Part shown: one piece after another, positions 8,699 through 18,032 of the stretch | Layout of the letters: each line of letters starts with the position of its first letter | Numbering within the stretch: position 1 is the first letter of the stretch | From: Thermoflexaceae bacterium | GTDB taxonomy: Bacteria > Chloroflexota > Dehalococcoidia > Tepidiformales > Tepidiformaceae | Length of the DNA: 64,000 bases | Direction: 5' to 3' | Assembly: GCA_015075555.1 (NCBI GenBank) | Contig: JABTUD010000001.1 | Span: forward strand, 186,001-250,000 | Notes under the pieces: generated by a model | The model's database searches: none | What the model was told of the DNA's origin: nothing | Seen by the model: the letters and a program-made list of their open reading frames with translations, nothing else | Program-made: the position numbers and the translations under genes

Positions 8699-8750
8699 TT
8701 GTCATTGTGCTTATGACAAGTGTTCGTCTTAACACTTGACCGTTCGTTAC
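8699..8750. promoter_or_regulatory. Cluster of inverted repeats upstream of the VOC gene (operator candidate)
   Basis: Three dyads follow each other within 52 bases. TTGTCAT-N7-ATGACAA occupies 8699-8719, AAGTGTT-N6-AACACTT occupies 8718-8737, and TTGAC-CGTTC-GTTAC occupies 8736-8750. They end just before the start region of the VOC gene. Such stacked dyads are typical of operator or regulator-binding regions. No regulator gene is adjacent, and no convincing -35/-10 pair was found among them. Confidence 0.45.
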
Positions 8751-8775
8751 ACTGTTGCTGGATCGCGAGACATCT

Positions 8776-9180
8776 GTGAGCACGAACGGCGACCTGGGCA
8801 TCACCCTCTGGACGACTGACATCCCTGCGATGGCGGCGTTTCTCGAGAAGGTAGCCGGTCTCGAGGTGGAGGAGCTTCACCCCGGGTATGCATCGCTCCG
8901 GGCCAACGGCGCCAGTATCCTGCTCCACGCGGATGAAGCCTACCGCGGCCATCCCTGGTATGAGGCGCTCATGCGGGAAGGGGTGGCGCGCGGAATCGGC
9001 GCCGAGATGCGCTTTCGCGTGGCCGATGCCAGTGCCGCCTATTCGGCGGCCCTCCGCATTGGCGGCCTGGCCATTCAGCCGCCCTACACGCAGGACGGCA
9101 TCCAGGAGTGCCAGGTGATGGGGCCAGATGGCTTCCTCTTCTCCCTCTGGTCGACAGCGGATTCGGATACTCAGAATTAA
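8776..9180 (+). CDS. VOC (glyoxalase/bleomycin-resistance fold) protein
   Basis: A single-domain protein of about 134 residues with the vicinal-oxygen-chelate pattern: an initial strand ITLWTTDIPAMAAFLEKVAGLEV, a second module MRFRVADASAAYSAALRIGG, and the final CQVMGPDGFLFSLW strand carrying the usual aspartate-to-phenylalanine turn. The start is uncertain. A frame-consistent TTG at 8755 gives 141 residues, whereas GTG at 8776 sits better with the fold start. Members include dioxygenases, isomerases and lyases, and nothing here fixes the reaction. An unusually dense set of inverted repeats precedes it. Confidence 0.75.
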   Translation: MSTNGDLGITLWTTDIPAMAAFLEKVAGLEVEELHPGYASLRANGASILLHADEAYRGHPWYEALMREGVARGIGAEMRFRVADASAAYSAALRIGGLAIQPPYTQDGIQECQVMGPDGFLFSLWSTADSDTQN

Positions 9181-9255
9181 CCAATGCTTTGCTTGTTTAT
9201 ATCGCGGGCCCGGCATACGATGATGGAGGTATACACGGTCCTGAGGAGGGTCAGA

Positions 9256-9453
9256 ATGTTGATCGACCCGTTCATGGTGAAGGCGTTCCAGCCATCCACC
9301 GGCGCAAGTCCTGAAGCGCGCTTCCGGGCGGAGTTTGCTGAGCGAACCCGCGCTTCGAAGACCCACAATGAGGCCGTTCAGCTGCAGCCCGACGCCGACA
9401 CGATGCGCGCACGCTGGCTGGCAAACGCGGGAAGGTTCGTTCGCCTGGCCTGA
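9256..9453 (+). CDS. Small protein of unknown function
   Basis: A 65-residue basic and alanine-rich ORF. Its ATG at 9256 is preceded by a strong GAGGAGGG ribosome site. It has no membrane segment or recognisable motif; the sequence starts MLIDPFMVKAF. A clear intrinsic terminator follows 40 bases after the stop, which supports a real transcript. The frame also opens upstream to 9184, but the ribosome site selects 9256. Confidence 0.5.
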   Translation: MLIDPFMVKAFQPSTGASPEARFRAEFAERTRASKTHNEAVQLQPDADTMRARWLANAGRFVRLA

Positions 9454-9492
9454 ATCGAGCCGCACGGCGGCAGCCAGCAGCACCAGAAACGA

Positions 9493-9523
9493 GAAGGCGG
9501 CCTTTGGGGCCGCCTTCTTGTTG
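9493..9523 (+). terminator. Rho-independent terminator
   Basis: GAAGGCGGCC (9493-9502) pairs with GGCCGCCTTC (9508-9517) around a 5-base loop and is followed by TTGTTG. It closes the small ORF transcript and faces the convergent ABC permease gene. Confidence 0.85.
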
Positions 9524-9546
9524 TGGGAACGCCGGGCGCCCGCCGG

Positions 9547-12500
9547 TTACTCGTAGCGCAGGGCTTCGGCGATGGGCACACGGGATGCACTGCGCGCGGG
9601 GAGGAAGGTCATCAGCATCGACGCCCCGAAGGCCAGCGCCGAAACCCCGGCCAGGTTCAGCCAGGGCACGGTGAAACCAGCGTTCTTTGACTCTTCGCCG
9701 ACGCTGCCGCTGGTGAACAGTACCCAGGAAAGCGACACGCCCAGCAGTAGCCCCAGGAGCACCCCGGAGGCCGCCACGAACCCCGATTCGAACAGGAAGC
9801 TGAGGGCCACCATGCCACGCTTGTAGCCAATCGCCCGCAGCATGCCGATCTGTTGACGCCGTTCGACGACGGCACGCGAAGCGACTACGCCAAGGGCGGC
9901 GATGCCGACTATAAGCCCGAGGCCCATGAATCCCTGGAAGACGAGCATGAAGGCGTTGGAGGTCGCCTGCTGGTCATCGAGGACCTTCTGCAGGGACTCG
10001 GCCGAGGCCGTCACGAGAGCGGCCTCCAGAGTCCTGGCGTACTGCCGCGAACCCATGCCGGGGCCAAGTGACAGGTAGAAGGCCTGCCCCTTCGCATCCG
10101 GGTAGGCCTCCTTGTGTGTCTCCAGGGGGACGAACATGCCGTTCCAGAAAATCTCCCCCGCCTCTTTCGCCTGGCCGATCACGGTCACGGTGACGATATT
10201 CCCCGAGCCGGGGTCACGCAGGCCAAGCGTAAAGGGCTCGAATCCGTCCTGGAGTGGCTTCAGGCGCAGCACATCAGTGAACTCCCCAGGGCCGCCGAAG
10301 CCCTCCGGTTCCGCTGTGACTGACGCTGGCAGGATGGCCAGCGCGCCACCGTCGGCGAGTGCTCCCCAGGCTGCCCGGTCGTTCGGGTAGCCTGCCGCCC
10401 GGGCCTTCAGAGAAATCTCGGTGTTCTGGAAGTAGTCACGATCAGCGCCGATGACAGTGAGGCGACTGAATTCCTTAACCTCGCCATCGTCGTTCTCAAA
10501 CCCGTCGCGATTCTCCACCTCGGCTTCCCACCCGTAGGCGATGCGGTTCTCGCCCACCGCCGCGATCGGAGCGGTGTCGACACCGGCCCCGGCGACAGTG
10601 GCGCGCAGGCCGGTGATCGGGTTGTTCGGGTTGACCATCAGCTGGACATCCCAGCCTCCGCGGGATTCCTCGCTGAGAAAGATGCGCTCGAAGTTACTGT
10701 TAAGGGTGGAGTTGACCACGAGAGCGAACATGATCAGGCCGATCATGGCCATGGTCATCCCGGTCCGGAAGCGCGACGTGAGCGGATAGGCCACGGCGGT
10801 CTTCATCGCCGGCATTATCCGCCCGAAGCGTGAGCCAAGTTTCTCCACCACGGGAAGGATGATGTCGGCGTTGTAAACGACGATGAAGACGCCGCAGGTA
10901 ACCATCGCAACGCCGCTGAGAAAGAACATCTCGATGTCACCTTCGAGCGGGCCCACGAGCCAATCGAGCTTCTTGCCGGGAACGAGATACCAGAGCGCGA
11001 GCAGCCAGGCGCTCACGACCGTGAAGGTCAGGCGTTCGTGGATGTGGAAGTAGCGCAGGGTGGCGGCGACCCAGAAGAAGATGAGCGACACCCCGCCTGC
11101 GAAGAGGAACATCTGGTTGGCTTCGAGTCCCCACTGCACCATGAGGGCCCCCATCACCGCGCCCACGGTGCCGAAACCCACGCTCCAGGCCACCGCTCGG
11201 CCGCGCGTCTGGAGTGCTGAGAGCACGACCCCCAGCGGTGCAATCGCGATCCCGGCGGGAAGCAGCCAGCCTGGCATTGATTCGGGCTTCCGGTCGCGCG
11301 TGATGCGAACAAGAAGCAGCGCCAGCGCATACCCCATGATGACCAGGAGCCCAAAGGGGAGCGTGCAGACCCCGAGGATGAAAGGCCACGCTGGTGCGCG
11401 CTCGCCCGATTTCCGATCGGCCGCGGGAGCGCCGAAGTTGTGGCCGCGAAGCATCCCAAGCCAGGGTCCCGGCAGGCCAACCAGCGCCGCCAGGAGGAAG
11501 AGCGGCGCCTGCCCGGGGAAACGCAATGCCGCCAGCAGAGAGATCGCCGTGATTCCGCCCGCCACCACTCCATTGAGGATGGCGCGGGAGTAGCCAAGCC
11601 ATGTTGCCCTTTCCGGGTTGAGCGGGCGCGTCTCGGGGAGGTCGCGAATGGCAGCGACGATGTTGAGGCGGCTGGCGCGCCACGATGACACGAAGATGAC
11701 GATGAACGTGGCGATAAGCCCCAGGCAGAACGAGACGATGAGACTGCGAGCGGCGAAGGTCACGCTCATGTCCAGGCCGATTTCATCGGCCGCCGCGGAC
11801 TCCAGTATGGCCATCATCACGAAGGTGACGCCGATGCCGGCGACCAGGCCCACGACTGCGGAGCCGAGATCGTAGCCCAGGCCCTCGGCCAGGAAAGATT
11901 CGACCAGCTGACGGCGTTTGGCACCCACGGCGCGGGCCATGCCCATCTCCGGCTTTCGTTCGGCGGCAAGCATCACGAAGATGAGAAAGATGAGGAGCAC
12001 GCCCGCGGCGATGGAGAACAGGCCGAGCACAATGAAGAAGGTCAGGAGAATGTTGCCGAAGAACTCGGCCATTTCGATTCCGTCTTTCTTGAAGGCCTCG
12101 ACCCTGTACGGCTCGCCTTCAAGGGCCGCCTCGAGCTTCGCCGTCGCGGCATCGGAGCGATCGAGGCCGCTGCGGACTCCTCCGCGGTTGGAGACGAAGA
12201 CTCCGTCGGCGTTCTCGCCCCTGGCTGTGAGCTCGCTGAGGAACTCGAAATTTGTGGCCCCGCCCTGGACCTGCCGGAACTGGAATGACCCGCCAAGCAC
12301 CTGGTTGGGAACGATGGCGGTGACGGTGAGGGGCACGGGCGTTCCCTTGTAGAAGGCCAGCACCTGGTCTCCCACGGCGGCATCGATCTCTTCGGCCAGC
12401 TCCTTGTTCACGGCAAGCTCGCCGGGACCAAGGGTCACCGGCCGGCCCGACAGGTCCTTCAGGCCACCCAGGGCCTCCGTGTCGGCGGGGCGGAAAGCAA

Positions 12501-12969
12501 CGATGCGCGCGGCGGGCTCGTTCAAGCGCGTGCGCGTGTTCTGCACGGGCAGCTGCTCGGTCAGGAAGGGCAGGAAGGCCTGGATATCCTCATCGCCCGC
12601 AAATTGCTGGCGCAGCTCATCGACCCGCGCCAGCGGGATGACCTGCTGGTCGGCAGGCGCCGCTTCCTTCTCGGTGTCCCAGGTGATGTATTCGTCGGCT
12701 TCGCCCGCCATCTCATAGATCTGCGAGGTGATGCTCGACGTCAGCGTGTCTCCGGTGCCGAAGGCAGCGGTGATGATGAGCGTGGAGAGCATGAGCCCGA
12801 TGATGATGAGCGTCGTCTGCGCCTTTCGGCGGGGAATGTTCCGCAGACCCATCTTGAACATCACCGGGTTGCGGATAGCAATGAATGCGATCAGCGCCAG
12901 GATGGCCGCAGTCACCACAAGGCAGCCCGCCGCGATGTAGGTCATCGAAAGGCCGAAGATGTCGTTCAT
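9547..12969 (-). CDS. Large FtsX-type ABC transporter permease (two FtsX domains)
   Basis: A 1140-residue permease of the MacB/LolC class. An N-terminal membrane segment is followed by FKMGLRNIPRRKAQTTLIIIGL near residue 34, a large extracytoplasmic domain, and a three-helix FtsX block near 310-420 (VMLAAERKPEMGMARAVGAK). Several more membrane helices come next, then a second extracellular domain, and a final FtsX block near 1015-1130 (VERRQQIGMLRAIGYKRG). The length is about twice that of a single permease, so one chain could replace a dimer. The ATPase gene lies 3 bases upstream. The substrate is unknown; this class exports lipoproteins, peptides or lipids, or acts as a mechanotransmitter. 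Confidence 0.9.
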   Translation of the reverse strand: MNDIFGLSMTYIAAGCLVVTAAILALIAFIAIRNPVMFKMGLRNIPRRKAQTTLIIIGLMLSTLIITAAFGTGDTLTSSITSQIYEMAGEADEYITWDTEKEAAPADQQVIPLARVDELRQQFAGDEDIQAFLPFLTEQLPVQNTRTRLNEPAARIVAFRPADTEALGGLKDLSGRPVTLGPGELAVNKELAEEIDAAVGDQVLAFYKGTPVPLTVTAIVPNQVLGGSFQFRQVQGGATNFEFLSELTARGENADGVFVSNRGGVRSGLDRSDAATAKLEAALEGEPYRVEAFKKDGIEMAEFFGNILLTFFIVLGLFSIAAGVLLIFLIFVMLAAERKPEMGMARAVGAKRRQLVESFLAEGLGYDLGSAVVGLVAGIGVTFVMMAILESAAADEIGLDMSVTFAARSLIVSFCLGLIATFIVIFVSSWRASRLNIVAAIRDLPETRPLNPERATWLGYSRAILNGVVAGGITAISLLAALRFPGQAPLFLLAALVGLPGPWLGMLRGHNFGAPAADRKSGERAPAWPFILGVCTLPFGLLVIMGYALALLLVRITRDRKPESMPGWLLPAGIAIAPLGVVLSALQTRGRAVAWSVGFGTVGAVMGALMVQWGLEANQMFLFAGGVSLIFFWVAATLRYFHIHERLTFTVVSAWLLALWYLVPGKKLDWLVGPLEGDIEMFFLSGVAMVTCGVFIVVYNADIILPVVEKLGSRFGRIMPAMKTAVAYPLTSRFRTGMTMAMIGLIMFALVVNSTLNSNFERIFLSEESRGGWDVQLMVNPNNPITGLRATVAGAGVDTAPIAAVGENRIAYGWEAEVENRDGFENDDGEVKEFSRLTVIGADRDYFQNTEISLKARAAGYPNDRAAWGALADGGALAILPASVTAEPEGFGGPGEFTDVLRLKPLQDGFEPFTLGLRDPGSGNIVTVTVIGQAKEAGEIFWNGMFVPLETHKEAYPDAKGQAFYLSLGPGMGSRQYARTLEAALVTASAESLQKVLDDQQATSNAFMLVFQGFMGLGLIVGIAALGVVASRAVVERRQQIGMLRAIGYKRGMVALSFLFESGFVAASGVLLGLLLGVSLSWVLFTSGSVGEESKNAGFTVPWLNLAGVSALAFGASMLMTFLPARSASRVPIAEALRYE

Positions 12970-12972
12970 CGA

Positions 12973-13722
12973 CTAGTGGCCTGCCGCGACGGCGGCCATC
13001 TCCGACTGGGTACGCTCCACATCGATCACGCCATCGGCCATGAGAATGGTGCGGTGGCAGCGGGCGGCAACCTTGGGGTCGTGCGTTACGAGCACGGTTG
13101 TCTGGCGAGCCTCGCGGTTCAGCTCGACGATGAGATCCATGATCTCGCCGGCGGTCCCCGAATCGAGAGCGCCGGTGGGCTCATCCGCCCACATGATGGC
13201 GGGCCGGTTCACGAGGGCCCGGGCGATGGTGACCCGCTGGCGCTGGCCCCCCGAGAGCTGGTTCGGGCGATGGGTAGCGAATTCTCGGAGACGCACGCGT
13301 CCCAGAGACTCGAGCGCCATCTGCCTGGCAATCTTCGGCTTCACACCGGAAACGATGAGCGGGAGCTCGACGTTTTCGACGGCCGAGAGCACCGGCAACA
13401 GGTTGTAGGTCTGGAACACGAAGCCCATATCGCGGGCGCGGAACTCCGTCTTCCGGTCGTCGGCCATGCGGGTGATATCGGTACCGTTGATGTGAACAGT
13501 CCCGCTATCGAAGTCATCAAGCCCGGAGAGGCTGTTCAGCAGGGTGGTCTTGCCGCAGCCAGAGGGGCCCATGATGGCAACCATCTCTCCCCGGGGAACT
13601 GTGAGACTGACGCCACGAAGGGCGTGCACCTGGACGGACCCGGTGTCGTAGGTCTTGTGCACGTCCCGTGCTTCAATTACCACCTCGTCGGCCGGCGTTG
13701 AGCCGGTGGCAAAGCTAGTCAT
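12973..13722 (-). CDS. ABC transporter ATP-binding protein (MacB/LolD family)
   Basis: A 249-residue ATPase. Walker A is GPSGCGKTT near residue 52, the Q-loop is [14 protein letters not shown] near 98, the signature is LSGGQRQRV near 151, and Walker B is [13 protein letters not shown] followed by the VTHD switch histidine. ATG 13722 is chosen because AGGAGG lies 13 bases upstream; the open frame extends further but without a ribosome site. It ends 3 bases before the permease start, so the two form a transport operon. Confidence 0.93.
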   Translation of the reverse strand: MTSFATGSTPADEVVIEARDVHKTYDTGSVQVHALRGVSLTVPRGEMVAIMGPSGCGKTTLLNSLSGLDDFDSGTVHINGTDITRMADDRKTEFRARDMGFVFQTYNLLPVLSAVENVELPLIVSGVKPKIARQMALESLGRVRLREFATHRPNQLSGGQRQRVTIARALVNRPAIMWADEPTGALDSGTAGEIMDLIVELNREARQTTVLVTHDPKVAARCHRTILMADGVIDVERTQSEMAAVAAGH

Positions 13723-13865
13723 CGAACGAGTCTCATCCTCCTGGTGGGAACGGCCATGGAAAGAGCGTGCCCTTGCCGGGCGCGCACTCAAGTAAAAGTA
13801 CCAGATTGTTGTCAACTGAATGTCACGGGGCTTTCCCAACTCTTCCCTGTTTTCGGCCGGTCGCC

Positions 13866-14378
13866 CTACTCAATGACGGTGATCTCCATCTCCACGGCCT
13901 CCCCATGGGAGCCGAATCCCCACGCTCTCCAGCGGAGCGCCTCGGCTGGCAGGTCTGAGCTGTCCCACGAGAGAACGGGCGGCGTCAACGGCAGGGTGCT
14001 ATTGGCGCTCGCAGTCGCCAGCGGAGGGAGTTCACGCCGGGCCCGCTCCACCTCCAGGCAGAGCCGCTCCACATCGAAGCCCATCGCACGCGCCGGCCGG
14101 AACGGCGCCAGGTAGGCAAGCGCCGTTGTGAAGAGCCGGTTGGCGCCCTTCGCATTGCCACGCCCGGCATGAACGAAACCGGCTGCGACCTGGATGATGC
14201 CCTTGTAGAGGACGCCCAGCTCGCCCTTCTCCTGTTGCCAGACCTCCTCAAGGGTCTCATGGCATTCGAAGAAGCGTCCCTCGTTGAACTGCCTGGTGGC
14301 GCATTCGAGTCTCTCCGGGACGGTGATGCGCCGGACCGAGAGCTGCTTCCGCCGCCTGCTGGCCGGTTGCGTTTCCAT
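13866..14378 (-). CDS. DUF309 domain protein
   Basis: A 170-residue protein with the DUF309 signature [19 protein letters not shown] near residue 30, followed by [21 protein letters not shown]. Members are all-helical, and their function is unknown. ATG 14378 is supported by AGGTGGAAGTC directly upstream. It lies upstream of the ABC exporter on the same strand, separated by 143 bases, and is divergent from the small membrane protein at 14461. Confidence 0.85.
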   Translation of the reverse strand: METQPASRRRKQLSVRRITVPERLECATRQFNEGRFFECHETLEEVWQQEKGELGVLYKGIIQVAAGFVHAGRGNAKGANRLFTTALAYLAPFRPARAMGFDVERLCLEVERARRELPPLATASANSTLPLTPPVLSWDSSDLPAEALRWRAWGFGSHGEAVEMEITVIE

Positions 14379-14460
14379 GACTTCCACCTTAGCAGCAGGT
14401 GCGCACAAGGCGCGGGAGCAACAGAATGGAGCCAATTCGAAGCCCCCAGGATGGAGAGGC

Positions 14461-14622
14461 ATGGCCGACACCCACGCGACCAGTGAGGACCCTAACGCCG
14501 CCCCGATGCACCACAACATCAAGGAGCGCTTTTCGCAGGCGCAGATTGCCCTGGCTGTGGCGCTTGGCGGGATCGCAATCGTTGCCGGCGTCCTCTTCGG
14601 GCTCCTGCTGGCGAACGACTGA
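14461..14622 (+). CDS. Small single-pass membrane protein
   Basis: A 53-residue protein with a polar N-terminus (MADTHATSEDPNAAP) and a C-terminal hydrophobic helix (LAVALGGIAIVAGVLFGLLL, residues 31-50) ending in AND. ATG 14461 follows GGAGAGGC. It is divergent from the DUF309 gene. The topology suggests a tail-anchored or single-span membrane peptide. No family was recognised. Confidence 0.55.
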   Translation: MADTHATSEDPNAAPMHHNIKERFSQAQIALAVALGGIAIVAGVLFGLLLAND

Positions 14623-14705
14623 GCGCCTGGCAGACCGCCGAGGAAAATGTCGCAACTTCACGTAAGCGTCCGGCCTGAGACGGAGCGCGCGTGTATCATC
14701 GCCCC

Positions 14706-15215
14706 ATGAAACAGCCGTTCTGCAACCCGGTTGCCAGCCAGGGGACTCGCATCCTCCTGCGGGCGACCAAGTACGACGGCGCCGCTCACTGGATCCAGCC
14801 CTTCACCGTCGTATCCGATGACGGCGTGCTCATTGTGGCGCAGTACCGGGCGCGGACCCCGATCTTCACCAGCCGGGGCGAGTTCCGCTCGCCGTACGAT
14901 AGCCTGGTCTATTTCTGGCGCGACCGGTGGTACAACGTCTTCCGGCTTTCGCGGCCAAACTGCCCGCTGGCGCTCTGGTACTGCAACATCACCACGCCTC
15001 CGAGCTTCGATGGGCGCCACCTTGGCTACGTGGACCTCGACCTCGACGTAGCAGTGAGGCCCGACGGCGATATCCAGCTGCTCGACCAGGACGAATTCGA
15101 GCTGCACCAGCGAAAGTACGGGTATCCCCCCGACATGATTGACAGGGCCGAACGCGCCGCGATCGAGGTGCGCGACCTGGCGCTCCGTCACGGTTTCCCG
15201 TTCAGCGAGGGCTAG
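14706..15215 (+). CDS. DUF402 domain protein
   Basis: About 169 residues from ATG 14706. It has the DUF402 pattern: WYNVFRLSRPNCPLALWYCN, then DVAVRPDGDIQLLDQDEFE with conserved acidic residues, then the helical ending IDRAERAAIEVRDLAL. The family includes nucleoside-diphosphate phosphatases and FomD-like hydrolases that depend on divalent metal (family knowledge). TATCAT lies only a few bases before the start, so the transcript may be nearly leaderless. It precedes uvrC by 73 bases. Confidence 0.85.
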   Translation: MKQPFCNPVASQGTRILLRATKYDGAAHWIQPFTVVSDDGVLIVAQYRARTPIFTSRGEFRSPYDSLVYFWRDRWYNVFRLSRPNCPLALWYCNITTPPSFDGRHLGYVDLDLDVAVRPDGDIQLLDQDEFELHQRKYGYPPDMIDRAERAAIEVRDLALRHGFPFSEG

Positions 15216-15288
15216 CCCCGGGCATTGTTCGCGAACCCGGGCGTTGCGGGGGGGAGCCGTGTGCTCCCGGCCGGGCGGGTAAACTGGA

Positions 15289-17157
15289 GTGGTGGCAAGC
15301 AGCACAATCCCGGAGAAGCTGCGGACGCAGCTGAAGGCCCTCCCGGCGCGACCAGGGGTGTACCTGATGCGCAACGCCGAAGGCGAGGTCATCTACGTTG
15401 GCAAGGCGGCCCGCCTGAAGGACAGGGTGCGCTCCTACTTCGGTTCGCCACATGGGATGGAACCGAAGACGCGCGCCCTGCGCGAACAGGTGGATGACTT
15501 CGAGTACATCGTGGTCGCCAACCCGGGTGAGGCCCTACTCCTCGAAGCCACCCTGATCAAGAGGCATCAGCCCTTCTTCAACATTCGCCTCAAGGATGAC
15601 AAGCGCTACCCGTACCTAAAGATCGACGTCCAGAACCCGTGGCCTCGGGTCTACATCACCCGCCGCATCGACAGAGACGGCGCGCGCTACTTCGGCCCGT
15701 ACGCGAGCGCAGGGTCGGTGAGGGCAACGCTCGACCTGGTGAAGAAGCTCTTCCCCTGGCGCTCGTGCACGAAGGAGATCACGGGCGCCGACGCCCGCCC
15801 GTGCCTCGACTACTACATCAAGCGGTGCATCGCGCCCTGTACGTCGTTCTGCACGCGTGAGCAGTACGGGGAGGTGATAGAGCAGGTCATCCTCTTCCTT
15901 GAAGGCAAGTCCGACCACGTGCTGCGGCGGCTGCAGCAGCAGATGGAGGAAGCGGCCGCGCGCATGGATTTCGAGCGCGCTGCCCTTCTCCGCGACCAGA
16001 TACGGGCCATCGAACGAACGGTTGAGCGCCAGCTCGTGGCAACCATCAGGAAAGCGGACCTCGACGCCTTCGGGCTGGCGCGAGACGGCGACCGTGCCTG
16101 TGTGCAGGTCTACTTCATTCGCGGCACACAGATGATCGGCCGGGACAACTTCGTTCTCGAAGGCGTCACGGGTGCGCCCGACAGTACCGTGCTCGCCAGC
16201 TTCCTGCAGCAGTACTACGAGAGCGCCCAGTACGTCCCGAGACTGGTGGTCGTTCCCGCTCCACCGGAAGGCGCAGGCGACATTGAGGGAATGCTAACCC
16301 AGCGCCGGGGCGCGGCCGTTGAAATCCGCACCCCGGAACGCGGCGAGAAGCGCCGCCTTGTCGCAATGGCCAACGACAACGCGCGCGAGGCCCTGGAACA
16401 GATGCAGGTGAAGTGGCAGACCGACACAACGCGGACGGCCCAGGCGATCGAGCAGCTGGCCGAGGAGCTTGCCCTTCCGGGGTCGCCGCGCAGGATTGAA
16501 TGCTACGACAACTCAAACATCCAGGGCGCCAGCGCCGTATCGAGCATGGTGGTGTTCGTGGATGGCCGGCCGGACCCGGCCCGGTACCGCCGCTTCCGCG
16601 TGAAGACGGTCACGGGCGCGGACGACTTCGCCACGATGCGCGAGATCATGATGCGGCGCTTCAAGCATGCCGCGGGAGAGCCGGCCGGTGCGGCCGCCAG
16701 CGACGGGCAATCAACGGACGCAGACCGCTGGGAGCTACCGGACCTTGTTATCATCGATGGCGGCAAGGGGCAGTTGAGCGCGGCCACGGGAGCGATGCGG
16801 GAGCTGGGCGTGCATCATATCCCCACCGTGGGGCTGGCAAAGCGGTTCGAGGAGATCTTCGTGCCGGACGAGGATGAGCCGGTCATCCTGCCACGCGGCT
16901 CGGAGGCGTTGTACCTGGTGCAGCGCATTCGCGACGAAGCGCACCGCTTCGCCATTACCTACCATCGCCAGGTGCGTGCGAAGAGCTCCATCCAGAGCGC
17001 GCTCGATGCAATCCCCGGCGTTGGGCCGAAGCGCAAGAAGGCCCTGTTGCGGAAGTTCGGTTCGGTGAAGGCCATCCGGGAGGCGGAGGTGGAGGAGATT
17101 GCCGCCACGGTGGGTTTCACGCGAGCCCTGGCGGAAAAGGTGAAGGAGGGGGTGTAA
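15289..17157 (+). CDS. uvrC: UvrABC system protein C (excinuclease subunit)
   Basis: Makes both incisions in nucleotide excision repair. Across 622 residues the domains are in standard order. A GIY-YIG nuclease (RPGVYLMRNAEGEVIYVGKA) comes first at residues 20-40. The cysteine cluster region CTKEITGADARPCLDYYIKR is near 165. The UVR motif (MEEAAARMDFERAALLRDQI) is near 220. The RNase H-like second nuclease has ECYDNSNIQGASAVSSMVVF and VIIDGGKGQLSAA. A helix-hairpin-helix pair closes the protein (IPGVGPKRKKALLRKFGS). It starts with GTG at 15289, with a second GTG at 15292. Confidence 0.97.
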   Translation: MVASSTIPEKLRTQLKALPARPGVYLMRNAEGEVIYVGKAARLKDRVRSYFGSPHGMEPKTRALREQVDDFEYIVVANPGEALLLEATLIKRHQPFFNIRLKDDKRYPYLKIDVQNPWPRVYITRRIDRDGARYFGPYASAGSVRATLDLVKKLFPWRSCTKEITGADARPCLDYYIKRCIAPCTSFCTREQYGEVIEQVILFLEGKSDHVLRRLQQQMEEAAARMDFERAALLRDQIRAIERTVERQLVATIRKADLDAFGLARDGDRACVQVYFIRGTQMIGRDNFVLEGVTGAPDSTVLASFLQQYYESAQYVPRLVVVPAPPEGAGDIEGMLTQRRGAAVEIRTPERGEKRRLVAMANDNAREALEQMQVKWQTDTTRTAQAIEQLAEELALPGSPRRIECYDNSNIQGASAVSSMVVFVDGRPDPARYRRFRVKTVTGADDFATMREIMMRRFKHAAGEPAGAAASDGQSTDADRWELPDLVIIDGGKGQLSAATGAMRELGVHHIPTVGLAKRFEEIFVPDEDEPVILPRGSEALYLVQRIRDEAHRFAITYHRQVRAKSSIQSALDAIPGVGPKRKKALLRKFGSVKAIREAEVEEIAATVGFTRALAEKVKEGV

Positions 17158-17195
17158 GCCAGCGGACAGGCTTTGGGCGGCGCCACCGGTTCCCC

Positions 17196-17840
17196 CTACC
17201 CGGCGTACTTCGCGCCACACTCCCCGCAGAACTTTGAGCCGGGCGTGGCTTTGGCGCCGCACTCTCCGCAGAACGCGCGCGAGGCGGTGGCGGCCGGGGT
17301 CCCGCAGGAGGGGCAGAACTTCTTCCCCAGCGTGCGCTCGCCGCAGTTCGAGCACTTCGCCGCCACTTCCTTCCCCTTCTCGCTCATGCGAATGTTCTCT
17401 TCAAGGAAGTTGTCGTTGTTCACCTGGGTCTCAACGAACTGCGCGCGGACCCGCGTCTCCACCTCTTCGGCGACAGGCGCGCATTCCTTACACATTGCCG
17501 CGTTCGCGTTCCAGCAGACCTCGCCGCAGATCCAGTTGCCGCAGTTCCGGCACTGCTTGAAGAGGGGCTTGACCTCCTTGACGGCCTTCTGGAGCGCGGC
17601 ATCGTGCTGCCTTCCACCCACAGCGCGCTGCACCTCGTAAGCCGAATCAGCGCCCCGGCCGAGACCCCCGCCGAGGAAGCCCGAAGCGCTGCGAAGGAAG
17701 CCGCCAGCCATACCAAGCTTGTTCGACTGGAAGGTGCTCATGTAGCCGTTCTGGCAGCGCTCGCAGAGGAACTTGAACTGGAACCCCATGTCGGTGGAGA
17801 GGTCTTCGTAGTTCCCTGTGAACTCGATTGCGTTCGTCAC
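17196..17840 (-). CDS. Zinc-ribbon protein of unknown function
   Basis: A 214-residue protein starting at GTG 17840 (VTNAIEFTGNYEDLS). It has FLCERCQNGYMS at the N-terminus, a glycine-rich middle, and CRNCGNWICGEVCWN with MCKECAP near 105-130. Two consecutive C-terminal ribbons follow: CSNCGERTLGKKFCPSCG and FCGECGAKATPGSKFCGECG. At least four CxxC zinc sites are thus visible. Similar multi-ribbon proteins are usually hypothetical. It is convergent with uvrC, with only 38 bases between the stops, and divergent from the membrane protein at 18033. Confidence 0.8.
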   Translation of the reverse strand: MTNAIEFTGNYEDLSTDMGFQFKFLCERCQNGYMSTFQSNKLGMAGGFLRSASGFLGGGLGRGADSAYEVQRAVGGRQHDAALQKAVKEVKPLFKQCRNCGNWICGEVCWNANAAMCKECAPVAEEVETRVRAQFVETQVNNDNFLEENIRMSEKGKEVAAKCSNCGERTLGKKFCPSCGTPAATASRAFCGECGAKATPGSKFCGECGAKYAG

Positions 17841-18032
17841 TTGCGGCCCCGGGGAGAGGAATTCTACCCGGAATGATAGCGGCCAGCGGAAAACAGGCGA
17901 CCGGCCGCGGGGCATGGACCGTGAACCGTGGACCCTGCAAAGGGCGTACATTAGTAGGCAGGGCGCCGGGGAAGGCGTCCGCGGTCCACGGCAATCATGC
18001 CGATGATCTGCCGCGAGATGGGGGTTGCAGTG

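Noticed and set aside
8725-8753. Promoter with -10 TACACT before the VOC gene
   Set aside because: No acceptable -35 hexamer at 16-18 bases; the nearby TTGACC is only 6 bases from the -10.
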